From the NCBI GenBank assembly GCA_001599595.1, contig BCHH01000002.1, positions 2,741,451-2,805,450 on the forward strand: a stretch of 64,000 bases of DNA. The letters run 5' to 3'. This stretch comes from Beverwykella pulmonaria. Taxonomy: Eukaryota > Ascomycota > Dothideomycetes > Pleosporales > Melanommataceae. The notes beneath the pieces were generated by a model. It was not told the DNA's origin. It searched no databases and saw nothing but the letters and a program-made list of their open reading frames with translations. Position 1 is the stretch's first letter, and each line of letters begins with the position of its first letter. The position numbers and the translations under genes were made by a program. Shown here piece after piece: positions 32,342 to 44,174 of the stretch.

Positions 32342-34567
32342 GATATGTATGGGAAGAACTTCGCTCTCTATGACATTTTATATCCGGTAGGCAAATAAAG
32401 AGAACAGCGCACGGTCACATCTCTACTAAAGCTTTGTATCTATTACGGTCTCCAACTTTGTTCGGGTCGATCCCCAATGAGGGGTTAAGCACCACCAGAT
32501 AGGCTCCAAATCAACAAGACCAGTAAAACTCTCTTATGAAGGCTTTTTCCAGTCAATTGTGGTATGTTTCAAGATCTCAAATAGTTGGGCATTATTAATC
32601 AGCAAACTTTTACCACCATTCTGAAGGATAGGAACGACGGATGAACCGATATGGCATCCCGTCCTTCCGTGATAATAGCAACAGCTCTTTCGTATCTTAG
32701 GTTCTTCCCTCTTACCATCAAAATAACGGCTCTCTATCAATATGTCGACCGGCTGGCTATCGAAACAGGAGACTGGCCACAGCAGTATCGACAAGATTGT
32801 TTTTGAATACTTAGGCTTCGATACCATCCTGCCGATTGCACGCACGCGTACCCACTCCTCGGTATCATCTCCAGCACCTCACCTTGCCCAGACCCTTGCC
32901 AGGCTAGAAACGCAACGAATCGCATGCACATGTTGCATCGCAACCTTGAGATTGGCGGAGTGTTTTTTGATGGGCAGATGGTTGATTTTATGGAAAGGAG
33001 AGTGAAATGAGTGAATTTTCCGTGTAAAATGCTAGTAGCAAAATGTGAAGTTGCTGCATTGTAAGTTGGATGCATACTTAGGGGCAAATGTTGGGACGAG
33101 AGATGGTGGTCTACTCTGCTTGTTTTTGTGGCGAAAAGTTTTGTTTCCTTGTCATAGTGCTCAGCTCGTACCTTGAAAGGGGTTTTTTCCTAAGTTTATC
33201 TGATGTATGGCCGATTTCTTTGGCTCTCTAGATCCACCTAACCGCTTTAAACTCTATTACTCGAATTAAAACATAGCATAGGCACTGAGTATGTGGTATG
33301 ATAATTAGCCTCAATTGTGCTATTTATAATACATAGAATGGGTGGTAAAAATCATGCACAAATGCTAGCAACAGCTATACCTTTTTATAGAAAGAGGTAC
33401 CAATCGCTTAGACCCCAGCACAGCTCCCGGTTGGTTTCCTGGCTTTTGGGGTTTCACGTACTCCGGTTGTTTGTTGTTGGGGTGCACTTGCTCCGCTTGG
33501 GTGTTGTTTCCGTTTGACAGGAAGAGTTATTTCAACACCGCTTTGGAGTCCGAGTTAAGGGTGCGAGTGAAAGTGGTCGTTAGTTGAATCTAGACTATCA
33601 AAGTTGCTAGCACAAAGCGCAACACATCACAAAGTCTGCCCAAGACACTCTATCGAAAAGCAGAGGCGCTGTTCTAGCTTATTGCATGCGTTTTCATGCT
33701 TAAATTAGGTCGGTCGGACGATCATCGGCGGATCGCCTTGGACCCCAAAACTTGAAGACCCAAATGCTCAATTCGGTAGGTGCCTCAATAAAATTGCCTT
33801 GGCTATGAATAAACCGCAAAACTGGTGCGAGACATCAAAATAGTACTCAGATGTGATTTCTAGATCACCTTTGCAATGCTAACTACCACTAATATTTGAA
33901 AAGTAGCAGGCAGATTACTAGGTTGCTAGGCCACAAGAATTCAGCACAAGTATCGCCAAGAGAAATCTTCTAATTATGGCCCCAGGCGCTTCGCTGTATA
34001 GTCCGCAGACTGGTCTGATGAGCTGGCCAACATTGCCATTTCGCAATAGCAGGCATATTTCGGAGATCTGATGTCTACGTTTAGGTAAAGTTGTACTGCC
34101 ACGACGGCCCCGGATTGTGGATCGATTGAGATGGTTGTGTTTAGTGGAGTTGATAATAAGACAGGCCACATCCTTTTCGACTAGCCTCGAAATGGACAGT
34201 GGGTTTCAATACCGGGCAGTCAAGTTCTTTGTGAATGTTTCAGCTTGGGACAGTTTGCTCAATCGAGTCAATTGTGTAGAGGCTGTGCCACGCCCTGCTT
34301 TGACTTTTCATTTCATATGGCGAACATGATAGGGAATACTCTTATGCTTGGGGTTACTCGGTGACCGTCAGGCAATCCCATTTTCCCTATTGCGAAAGCA
34401 GGTACACAGGCTCTTTTGCGCAGCACGCTGTCTGGCAGCTGTATAAGATGGTATTGGACCTTTGTCGAAGTAGTTCCTCATCCAATTTTTCACCGGCATC
34501 TCCTCGCAGGGTTTCTGTTGTCTTCCTTGTCACCTAATTCCATAGTCTTTCAATCTATATAGTCATC
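32342..34567. other. Gene-poor stretch of 2.2 kb
   Basis: No frame here has a recognisable domain. A 103-codon minus-strand frame (32534-32845) is the longest candidate, but it overlaps equally long frames and shows no family features. The last ~150 bp contain a C/T-rich leader for the hydrolase gene. I found no transposon ends. Confidence 0.4.
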
Positions 34568-36281
34568 ATGGGTCGAACTACTTCCCTTGTAGCTGCCGGC
34601 TTGCTCGCCACAACTGCTTCTGCCTTTCCATCTTTCAACTTCAAGCGGCAAAATGGGACAACTGGTATGGTGTACAATTTCAAAGATATCACACCAAGTC
34701 CCGAGATTAACTGGGTGGATTGCTTCGAGTCGTTCAAGTGCACCTATTTGTCGGTTCCACTGGATTACAAAAACCCTTCCGTGGGCAACACCAGCGTTGC
34801 TTTCATCAAGTACCCATCGCCAAATCCTGATGCGAAGGATATTCTCTTCAATCCAGGCATGTATCCATCGCCGCGACAACGCACCGAGAGCGTGCTAATT
34901 AATCTCAGGTGGCCCCGGCGTATCTGGCGTGAGCGCTCTACTGGCATATGCTCAATCCGCCTTCGCTCCTGCTTTCGGAACCGACTGGAACTTTGTCAGT
35001 TTCGATCCGCGCGGCGTCAATAACACCGAGCCAAAGCTCACATGCGCTCCCTCGCCCGAGGCACGAGACCAGTACCTGAACTCACGGCTTAAGCCCTCGG
35101 CACCACTCCCCGAGCAGTGGGCACAATCAGTCGCACTTGGAGACTTCTGCACCAACCTCAACTCGAATACGACGGCTAAATACGCGGGAACTTCCGCCGT
35201 CGTCCAGGACATGATGCACTACACTGAGCTGACGGCTGTCGCCAACGGCAAAGCGAAGGAGGACGCGATAATCAACTACTACGGTGTATCATACGGTACA
35301 CTGCTTGGGCAGACTCTCGCTGCCATGTATCCCAACCGCCTTGGCCGCATCATCCTAGACGCCAACGTCTACGGCGTGGATCACTACAACGGTTTTATCC
35401 CGTCCGCCCTCGACGATACCGACCACGCCTTCAACTTCTTCTTCAGTCTCTGCCATGAAGCTGGCGCTGAAGCCTGCCCGCTTGCTTCCAATGCCACATC
35501 TGCCGGAGACGTCGAGACGCGCTTTCGTGCTCTCCTGAAGCAACTCGAAGATGCACCTGTTGTACGGAAGGGACAGCTTACCTATATCACACGCAGCGAC
35601 CTCGAATCCTATGCCTTCAGCAAAATGTACACGCCCATGGCCAGTTTCTTGGAGGTTGCCAACGTAGCTGTAGCACTCGAGCTCGGCGACTCAGGCCCTT
35701 TTGACCTCGCCAACTCCGTGCAGACCCCCACCAATGAGAACTTCGAGTCACTCATCCCTTTTTACATTGCCAACTCTGGGGTGACCCTTACTAACGAGAA
35801 CGTTGAGTCGCTCATGTTGATTACTTCTGTCGACGTCGCTGGCAGATACGTCATCAACAACTACACCGATTTTCTTGCTGGCGTCACACAACTGCAAGAG
35901 AATTCGTTCTATGGTTGGAGATATTACGCGACGAGCAACGCGCTGGCAGTCAACAAGATGGGCATCCTTCCGCCAGAGAGCCAACTATTCAAAGGCTTCC
36001 AACGGACGACCACCAGCAATCCGATTCTCTTCGTGGCTACGACGGGCGATCCCATTACACCTCTATCGTCAGCTTTCAAGATGAGCCAGTATTTCGAAGG
36101 ATCGAGGGTGCTTACTATGGATGCTCCGGGTCATGGTTTCTCGGGCATTCCGTCCAAGTGTATGGCTGGGTTCGTGAATGCTTATCTTAAGGAGGGGACT
36201 ATGCCTGAGGTCGGAACAGTTTGTAAGACTGATGTTAAGGCGGCGGCCTTCTTTACTCCGCCGAAAGTCGCCCCGTCATAA
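34568..36281 (+). CDS. Secreted alpha/beta hydrolase (tripeptidyl-aminopeptidase / TAP-like)
   Basis: Exons are 34568-34856 and 34909-36281, giving 553 aa. The 52-nt intron starts with GCATGT, a GC-AG intron with branch GCTAAT; splicing makes the oxyanion-loop sequence FNPGGPGVSGV, and the nearby GT donor breaks the frame. The signal peptide is MGRTTSLVAAGLLATTASA, followed by a possible KR site. The nucleophile elbow is YYGVSYGTLLGQ (Ser224). An acid lies in TTGDPITPLSSA and the catalytic His in APGHGFSG. The C-terminal part fits the TAP-like domain of S33-type peptidases, which release short peptides or hydrolyse esters outside the cell. All three catalytic positions are present. The substrate cannot be told from sequence. 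Confidence 0.9.
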
Positions 36282-36397
36282 GCCATTGAATGGAGAGGTA
36301 TCTTTTAGTATAACTATAAATGGTGCAAGGCGGAGAAAATGTTGTTCTGCAGGCGCTATGGTTTAATCTTCTCATATAAATATTATTTTCTTATTTT

Positions 36398-37159
36398 TTG
36401 ATCACTTGGCATGCGAATCATTCTCGTGCCCTTCACAGATTTTTTATTTTCAAAACCAACCCACTCAAATATGTCAGTCGTCAACTTCACGAAGAGACTC
36501 GGGGCTTGGCACTCGGATGGAACAACCTGACATTCCACTACACGGAAGAGCCCCACCGCATGTCTGGAAGCAAGGTATTCGAAGCATTTCTCCGCGCCTG
36601 TTCGCCTTCACGAAAAAATCGCATAAAAAAAGTTACCATCATCCAGTCTAAAATAGATCGCGATCCAGTGGGAAGAGATATTCGCTACAGGGCATGGCTC
36701 CGGCTCATGTGCGGTGCTGATAGCCCATCATTTTACAACTTCTGCCTCCAACACCCCGATGTACGTGTCATCGTTCGATACGATTGCCTTGCTTGCGGGA
36801 ACAACATCCTTACATACATGAAATACTGGACCTTTGAACATGCATGCATTCGCATGACCTTGCGCAGGGGATATGGCATCTCCTTTTCATCGACTGTTAT
36901 CCATAATGAGGAATTTGACATAGACTTTTTCGAGGAATGGCTCGCAAATGTGTATCTCACTAGTGCGTTCAGCGAGCACCATACCGTCGCAATAGAGGGG
37001 GATATCCGAGAGCCGCTTGAAAATCTAAGAGTCACGATATCGACCGAATTGAATGAAAAAGAATTCCGGGAATTGCCACGCGAGAGTTATGCTAAGGAAG
37101 GTATTGATCTCGAATGTAGGATCGCGGAGATGAAGAAGCTCTTTGAAGAGGGATGCTGA
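36398..37159 (+). pseudogene. F-box-associated-type protein, 5'-truncated (possible pseudogene)
   Basis: A 253-codon frame resembles a common class of Dothideomycete hypothetical and F-box-like proteins (LKYVSRQLHEETRGLALGW followed by NNLTF). The frame starts at TTG; the first in-frame ATG is near 36559, after the conserved block. Upstream is the end of the hydrolase gene only ~115 bp away, leaving no room for the usual N-terminal F-box. The acceptor-like CTTCACAG near 36437 could be a relic of a lost first exon. I infer a 5'-truncated copy that may not be expressed. The remaining body, including a Cys pair in YDCLACGNN, is intact to its stop. Confidence 0.5.
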
Positions 37160-38862
37160 GAAGAATTTACTGTCGCGTCTTAGCTACTGAGGCAGGTTGT
37201 AACCATACGGACAATTATTCTGCGGCGCATCTCAAGAGTGACTGGATGATAATCAGCCGCCCTCCACAAATACTCGAAGGATATGTATAAAACGAAATGC
37301 ACGTTGAAAATGGTTGAACAATAGTGTTAAAGGAAGAGTGGACCAATCAACAAGGGAAAATTAAAGGGTTCGAAAAGCTGACCACAAATGAATGTTAACA
37401 TGCTGAAGAGAGGACGTGTTGGGCTATGTTTGGCTGGATTTCAGCTTCAGGTATCGAGCACGTATTCATCGTATTCCCTCGATGCCTGATTCAGATTTAA
37501 ATTATAGGCTCGCTCAATCCGGTTGTGCGCTTGAGGCTGATGCACATCATAATTCAAAAGTTGGCGCAGGTAGCGTCTTCACTGCCTATTTAATGGAGAA
37601 GCATTTGTTGAAACGTACATCGATCAAGGCCATCGGGAGGAGAAAAAAAGTGAGTGATGACAAGATAGCTGGATTGAAAACGAAGCTATGGAGAGAGCGC
37701 AGCCTGGGAGTATGGCTGCACATGGACTAGCTGTAGTTTGGCCACACGCTTCAGCTTTTCTTAGGCACCTACAAAAGGGTCTTGATCCTTATAATGAAGT
37801 CAGGCACACAATTGTAAAAGACTATGCGAATGAATGGATAGGAGATAAGATGTCGGAATGATTTGCGCAAAGTCACAAATCTACTGCTGAATCTCAAGGC
37901 TGTCCTAAAGTCAGAGTGAAGTCTTATTCGCGCAGCTGTTCTAGTTCGCGACAAGAAAGATGAACCAATCCGGGTACGTGCCATGGATCACAAAAGACTG
38001 ATTGTGCCGTTGCAATTTTGGCTGAGGCCCAAGACGCGAGAGCTAGCGCCACTCTACCACCACACGTCCAACCCTCAGTCTCCCACACCGCTACATATGA
38101 AAGGGGAATGGGGGAAAAAATTAGAGATGATATATTTCTTCTTCTCAGCATCAGCAGCGGAGGAGCTTTCAACGAAGCAGATCTCCACCTCTCTCAACTG
38201 TCGAGACTGTCGCGGCGGTATTTAATGAAGCAAAAGACCCAATACACTCTTTCCCTCTCAAGAACTGGAAACGCCTCTGTAAATCAAACAGGACGAGATC
38301 CTACCTCATGCTAGGAAAGAACTTGACACATATCGACCAAGTCAACGAGGGCGGGATTTCTTCACGTTACTCAAAATCCACAGATATCTCAGCACAGCCA
38401 AAGCATGCGAGTTTTCTTTCCGTCCTCTCTCTGACGCTGAGGCGATAGTATCCGAAAATTTGAATGATATGTTACTATTGCCTGTGAGGAGATTCAGCTA
38501 TTGATTCAGCCAAGGCAAAAATATAAGAAACATCACGATCAAAGGGAAAAAAAATGGACAAAGAAAGATAGGGGTGAAGCAGAAAATAAGATTATTTCTA
38601 CTAAGAGCAAGCACATTAAATCGCAGAAGCGCAGAAAAAAGCATCAAGAAAGTTCTCTAGAGACAGAGAGTTTGCAACCTTCGAGATTTTACTCCAACCA
38701 GTTGATAAATTGACTATGAAAGAAGCAGAAATCTAGATGAAATCTGTGAGTCACAAATCTCGCGTACTTTGTGTGTCTGGCAGCTGGAATGTGGAAGTAC
38801 GTAGACGGGACTGTCGATCGTATATCCTGCCGAGCGGGGAGGTGTGCTTGATAATTGAAGTC
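37160..38862. other. Gene-poor AT-rich stretch of 1.7 kb
   Basis: Short frames only. A 104-codon frame at 37416-37730 and an 98-codon one at 38018-38314 lack any recognisable motif. The segment 38510-38660 is very A/G-rich and codes Lys-rich nonsense. I see no repeats or RNA genes. Confidence 0.35.
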
Positions 38863-40134
38863 TCATTCCTCATGTCTCAGTTCTTGCGTGCTCAAATAGC
38901 GGGATCTGAACCTATCCAATGACTCTTCCTCAAATTCCTTGCTAAGGTCTACCTTGATCCTTAACGGCCCATCAATCGCACACTCCAAACTAATTTTATT
39001 TACCACTAGCAACTCAACCTCATACCAGAACTCCCCGCCCACCCATCTCACTCCAAACTGTTCATACATCTCTTCTAGAAATTCCGCAATCTTGAAACTT
39101 CCAACGCGATTCGCCGGGCACGCAATCTGCACATGGCTATTCCGTGTCCGGCGGGGCTTTGCCTTCTGACAAAGGTGCGCCAGACTTAGATACTCTAGAT
39201 TACTGGAGTGTTGCCGCATCGCGTTGAAGATCTTCTGCCAGGAGCCAGCGGTGAGCGAGACGCATATCATATCGAGTCGAGCGACGTCTGTTTGCGCCGC
39301 GAGGAACCTCTTCAATATATTCCCATGAATGGAGACGTCGTAAAGGTTCAATGTATGCAGCTCCGGGAATTTATGCTCGAGGATGCTGGGGTTGGTAAAT
39401 CCCTTGACCGTTACGTACCAGTCCGATATCTGCTGCACCAAGCTCTCCTGCTCGTCTCCTCGAAATTCAAAGCCGTCACGGAACGTGTGATGTTGCAGGT
39501 ACTCGATTGGAGAGAGCTGGATGTCACCAGGTTCATTGGTGGTGTTCCAGATCTTCTTGATGAACGTAATCTTCTGATCGACACCTGTCGCCTCGATAGC
39601 GGCTATAGTGACGTTCCAAGCGGCCTCAATGTTGATTTCCTGCAGCGCACTTCCGCTTTTCAAATTGTTGAGGATATGGAAGAGGATATGAAACGTTTCC
39701 GCGGACTCTTCCATCTCGTGTCGTTCTTCCCAACACATATGGTGCAAACGGCAGTCCATCGGGTCCTTGGGAAAGCGCCAGTGCCCCTCACAGTAAGAAT
39801 GGTCGGCCCCCTTCCGGATCATCCCGCATTCTAGTATGGGGATAGTAGCATGGATAAGAGTCAAACTTTCCAACATATTTCGAATAATCGGTATCTCAGT
39901 GTAGTGGAGTAACATACTCAAGTGGCCAGGCGTGATTGGAAAACGCGCCCATTTCAATTTCTTGCGAAATTGAGCGGCAAACTCGGAGTGTGTCGCATGG
40001 TAGAGGCGACGGGATGTGTGGCGCAATGATAGGAGCGCTATTCGGGCGGTGAGTTTAAAGTGGGAATGCAGAGCATATTGAAGAATGAGATCGAAGAGTT
40101 CTTGGGGGAGTGATTCGAGGCTTGGGCGATTCAT
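38863..40134 (-). CDS. F-box protein
   Basis: A 423-residue intronless frame begins at the ATG at 40132-40134. It starts with an F-box-like segment, SLESLPQELFDLILQYAL, continuing through a Leu/Arg-rich helix (ALLSLRHTSRRLYHATHS) at residues ~5-50. This is the Skp1-binding part that would link it to an SCF ubiquitin ligase. The rest has loose LRR-like pieces (FPELHTLNLYDVSIHGN, SSNLEYLSLAHLC), as in fungal F-box proteins where that region binds the target. Target unknown; no intron needed. It stands alone between gene-poor stretches. The 208-codon plus-strand frame at 39208-39834 is its antisense shadow. Confidence 0.75.
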   Translation of the reverse strand: MNRPSLESLPQELFDLILQYALHSHFKLTARIALLSLRHTSRRLYHATHSEFAAQFRKKLKWARFPITPGHLSMLLHYTEIPIIRNMLESLTLIHATIPILECGMIRKGADHSYCEGHWRFPKDPMDCRLHHMCWEERHEMEESAETFHILFHILNNLKSGSALQEINIEAAWNVTIAAIEATGVDQKITFIKKIWNTTNEPGDIQLSPIEYLQHHTFRDGFEFRGDEQESLVQQISDWYVTVKGFTNPSILEHKFPELHTLNLYDVSIHGNILKRFLAAQTDVARLDMICVSLTAGSWQKIFNAMRQHSSNLEYLSLAHLCQKAKPRRTRNSHVQIACPANRVGSFKIAEFLEEMYEQFGVRWVGGEFWYEVELLVVNKISLECAIDGPLRIKVDLSKEFEEESLDRFRSRYLSTQELRHEE

Positions 40135-40583
40135 TGTATTAATAACAAATAACTTCCCTGTTTTAGTCTTTATTGAGACTTGAATAGATGTAGGAAGTGG
40201 AGAGGGCTGATCTTATGTTTCAGCTGTGGATGGAGGCTGACATACTACCAAAACTCCTCAAGGCACGGACCAATTGGATGCCTGGTGTTGGCAGGCTGCT
40301 ACACCAATGACGAATACTTCCAGGCGTTGCTATAATCCCTAGGTAATAATCGAATCACCAAAACCACATGAATGCACTGAAGCCTAGATCGATTCTGCAT
40401 TCACATTGACATCAAGCCTGTCTGAAGCAAGTTCGGGGCTTACCTGACAAGCCTAACCGAATAGGAAACCGAAGCGATGTTTCATCCTTCGCCCTTTGCT
40501 GCTCATCACTCGCCATCCATCTCCTTAACAACTATCTTTGCATCGCAACAATCATCGATTCTATCACGGTATCAAAAAAGTCA
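40135..40583. promoter_or_regulatory. Divergent promoter region of F-box gene and Zn2Cys6 regulator
   Basis: 449 bp between divergent starts, which must hold both promoters. I see no site specific enough to name. Confidence 0.35.
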
Positions 40584-41970
40584 ATGCAACAAGGACTCGT
40601 AAAACGTAAGCCTCACAGCAAGTCGCGAAGAGGTTGCTCACAATGCAAGCAGCGCCACACAAAGGCAAGTATGTTTCATTGTCCGCATTTCCACCCACCC
40701 TCGGAAGACTTTCATGACCATGTACTTGTCGATTGCTCCTAGAGCCGAGACCAAATATCACTAGAAGATCGACTCTAGGAGTAAAAAGAATGTCATCTTG
40801 CCATACGCACTTGAAAGAAGAGCCATGAACTGATACTCCCTCACAGTGTAACGAAGCACACCCTCGATGTTCCAATTGTATTCGGCTAGAAATTGTTTGT
40901 ACATGGCCCCCTCCACGCAACAGTGGAATAGCTAGCTCCAACGGCCAAGCCCAAAATAGCTCCGATCCTCTCTCGCGTCAATCCTTCAGCACCCGCGATC
41001 GCCATTCTGGACCCTCAGACTTTTCCCTAAATGACATGCGCCTGCTACATCACTGGACCACGAATGTCTCCTTCAAGGATGTCGAACTCGGTTCTCCTAT
41101 TAGAATATGGAGTGTCGACGCCGTCGAGGTTGCCTTCGAGTATCCCTTTCTTCTCCATGGAATTCTTGCTATGGCTGCTCTGCATAAGACTCTAGACGAC
41201 CCTCAAGCGGATTGCATAGGTCTACTGGCACAGGCGGATGCTCACATTTCTACCGCGCTTGTTACATACCGGAAAATTCTAGAACGACCCAACTCGGAGA
41301 CTGCACTGCCTATGTTTTTACTTGCTTCCGCCCTCTTTGCGTACAATCTCGCCTCAGCTCAGGTCGAAGAGCCTGAGAGTCCTATCAATGCGGTACTGCA
41401 CTGCTTTAGACTACTGAGAGGAGTTAGAGAGGTTAGTGGCCCGCATTGGCAACAACTCACCCAGTTAGCCATCGTGAAAGATATACTTTCCGGAGTGACC
41501 GATGTGAATGCTCTCCCAGTACCCGAGGACGGAGAGTTCCAACAAGTTCTAGAGCTCAAGCAGCTTGCAGCCCAACTTCATGGGCCAGATAGGGAGGTCT
41601 GCTTGCAAAGCATTGAGAACCTCCATCAGACCTTTCTCAAGACACAAATTTCTTCCAACGACAAGCATGCGACCAACATTTTTATGACCTGGTGAGGCTA
41701 ACGACCACCTCTCATTTGATCGTCGCTGATCTTGTCGACAGGCCAGCCCAAATGACCGATGAGTATCTGAACTTAGTCGAGGCTCATAATCCCGTCGCTG
41801 TCCTCGCCGTTGCCTATTTTGCGGCCCTAATGTCTCGATCGCGCTCTGCCTGGTGGTTGAAAGGTTGGCCAGAAAGAATCATCAACGCGACTGAAAGGTT
41901 ACTAGATCTATCCCCGGAGCTTCAGAGATGGCTTGAATGGCCAAAGGAACAGTTAAATTTATCAGTATGA
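40584..41970 (+). CDS. Zn2Cys6 transcription factor (sterol-uptake-control-like)
   Basis: Exons are 40584-40664, 40847-41691 and 41742-41970, giving 384 aa. The first intron (182 nt) uses the GC donor AAG|GCAAGT; splicing joins CKQRHTK to CNEAHPRC and completes a perfect zinc cluster C18-x2-C21-x6-C28-x6-C35-x2-C38-x6-C45, with a basic region before it (KPHSKSRRG). The GTATGT donor 4 bp on gives an immediate stop. The second intron (GTGAGG, branch GCTAAC, acceptor GACAG) joins FMTW to PAQMTDEY. The body (WTTNVSFKDVELGSP; FLLHGILAMAALHK) resembles the fungal-specific domain of Upc2-like regulators. It is probably a nuclear DNA-binding activator or repressor; targets are unknown. Both introns are supported by restored frame and family pattern. 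Confidence 0.85.
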
Positions 41971-42123
41971 AGACCTTGACACTGCGCACACCTTCGAACC
42001 TGCCTTAACGTAGGCGTGGCTTAACAGTATGTTCGTCCAACGTGGGGTCCGTGACGTGAACATTTTTCCGAGATGAGGAATGCTTGCGAAAGATAAATGG
42101 TACTGCACCCTTGGCCTTTATAA

Positions 42124-43738
42124 ACGCGCTCTGGCGGGAAATAAAAAGCCGGCGCTAAGCCCGAATTGCCTACCAAAAGTGCTTCCCCCATACAAAAATT
42201 CATGGAGAACGCATTTTTCAAGGGATATTGACAATTTTGATATCTATGTAATCGCGTGAAGCTGTAGATTTATATAGGGAGGCTCTATATCTAAAAAGAT
42301 TTGGTGGTGAGGGCAAGGCTGAGGGACCGCGCCACCTAATACTTCGTCATATAGCCACCTCGACGACGGCAATCCCACAGCCTTGCTGGGTAGCTATCCA
42401 CACTCCTGTTAATCTTCTTGGTGAATTTTTTAGATCTAAAGCTCTTTATAATACCTATTACCCGCGCAAGGCCTTCTTTAGGTGAATTACACACACGATC
42501 TGTGAACTTCTGGCGAGCAACCTTGATCCACGTCTCCATCAGGTTCAGATCTGGCGACAAACTGCTGCCAATGATATACTCCATACTGTGGTGATTCATC
42601 CACTGTGTGGAAGCTTGACTTTTGTGTGCAGAATCTCCATCTATATAGATTACCTTCTTAAGGCCACGGATCTCATTTTGGAGAGCTGGCAGCACCTGTT
42701 TTGTAAAGGTAGGAGAGTTCATCTTCCTATTACTGTTACCTGCGTTGTATTGCGTTGCCCAGCAGAAGTCATATCCAATAGCTATAAAGACGTAGAACCA
42801 CTTCTTCTCTTTATCCTTCTTGCCTTCCTCATCTATCTCAGGATCTCCTGTCTGCCCTTTAAGGCAGCCTTTGCTTTCCTATTGTATATTATTAGGCCTA
42901 AACCTGTTCTCTTCACTAGGCTTCCTTTTAATATTCTTTGTGTGCCGTGGACCTGTACAGTAGTAAACCTTATTAACAAAGATTACACCACGCTAATCTG
43001 ATCCGTGGGGCCTCCACATAAGCCATGTAATACACTAACGTACACGCTAGCGTCAGTGATAGGCCTTAAGGAGGACCTTTACAGCAGCTTTGTGCGTCTT
43101 GATCCCTGTTACTGCAGTAATGTGCTTTTAGAGAGTTCTCCGCGTCCAATCTGTCTTGCTGTATAGAGCTTCTAGTGATATTCCTGCTTGAAAACAGAGC
43201 TCTAGCCATGGTAATCCCTTCTTATAAAAAGGTGCTTGATTAATATAATCACCAACGCTTTGCGCCATCTAGTTGGTGAACTCGCGGTGGCAGCCACAGG
43301 GATCGTCCTCATCATCATGTTGTAGCTGTTGACAGTGACCTGTTTTTATGATGTCTTTGGCAGTAGATTTAGCTATCCCAAAGGCTTCCTTCAGGTCTCC
43401 ATAGTTGATAGGTATTCCTTTGATCTGGCCGTAGTGCAGGACTACAAAGATAGCACTTTGTTGTGGGGTCTCAAGGTGCTTGAACTTCTTCTTTGGCGCG
43501 GATTTAGGAGGCACTAACTTAGGCGGCGGCGTTGTAAAATAAGTTCTTTTTCTCCTTTTGGGCATGCTGAATTGATTTCACTTTTCAGAATTGTAATGCG
43601 ATGCGTGGTGGTGGAGATAATTGAGGTGCAAAAGTATGTGGTGCACGATACGTCACCCAAAGGTTGATGTTCCTGGGTGTCGTGATCAGTCTTGGCATTC
43701 CTTATTGCCGACTTTTTCGTTCCCGCCAGAGAACGCGT
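42124..43738 (-). mobile_element. Tc1/mariner-like DNA transposon with ~45-bp TIRs
   Basis: Imperfect inverted repeats bound the element. Left (42124 onward) starts ACGCG-CTCTGGCGGGAA and right (reverse strand from 43738) starts ACGCGTTCTCTGGCGGGAA. They then share AAAAAG and CGGC over about 45 bp. The element is ~1615 bp and holds one transposase frame on the minus strand. I could not confirm a TA target duplication, so the outer ends may be off by a few bases. Confidence 0.78.
42336..43565 (-). pseudogene. Tc1/mariner-like transposase broken by in-frame stops
   Basis: The N-terminal part starts at 43565 (MPKRRKRTYFTT) and contains a helix-turn-helix-like region (DLKEAFGIAKSTAKDIIK). The C-terminal DDE part ends at 42336, with IYIDGDSAHKSQAS (second Asp) and SPDLNLMETWIK (Glu). 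Both parts and everything between lie in the same frame of about 410 codons. Stops interrupt it at 43269-43271 (TAG), in RTL-stop-KHITAV and in NIQ-stop-ESKG, with no frameshift needed. Stops that can arise by single C-to-T or G-to-A changes fit repeat-induced point mutation, but other copies are needed to prove it. The protein is not functional as it stands. Confidence 0.82.
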
Positions 43739-44174
43739 CCTGATTTTATTCATGTGAGGGCTCGGCTAAGCATAAGCTTGGCAGCGACCCACCTTATACG
43801 GTATACGGTCTCCAATCAGCATTCCCAAATCAGCATCCTCGCATCCTCCGCTTCAATGCCTCTGCACCCAACATATGCTGTCAACACGCCGAGTATAATC
43901 GTCTTAAATCCGGACAATCTTTCTGTTGAAGGGCAGCCGGCTAGCTGAGACTGGGACACGTGACCAGTGCTGGCGGGAATCGGTCCGAATCGATTATTCA
44001 GAATCACGTGGCGCTATCCTGGATCTGGATCGGATCCATGAATCGATTCAACGCTAGGCCGAATTAGGAGACTATCGTATGTGATGGGTATTCTCTCAAT
44101 TTTTCAAGGCTATGGTGCTCTTAATAAGTCGTACGATATACAGTCAATAGAAGAAGAAGAAGATATTTTCATTT

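Noticed and set aside
32534..32845. 103-codon minus-strand frame
   Set aside because: No recognisable motif; overlaps comparable frames on both strands.
39208..39834. 208-codon plus-strand frame opposite the F-box gene
   Set aside because: It is the antisense shadow; the minus strand carries the F-box and the longer frame.
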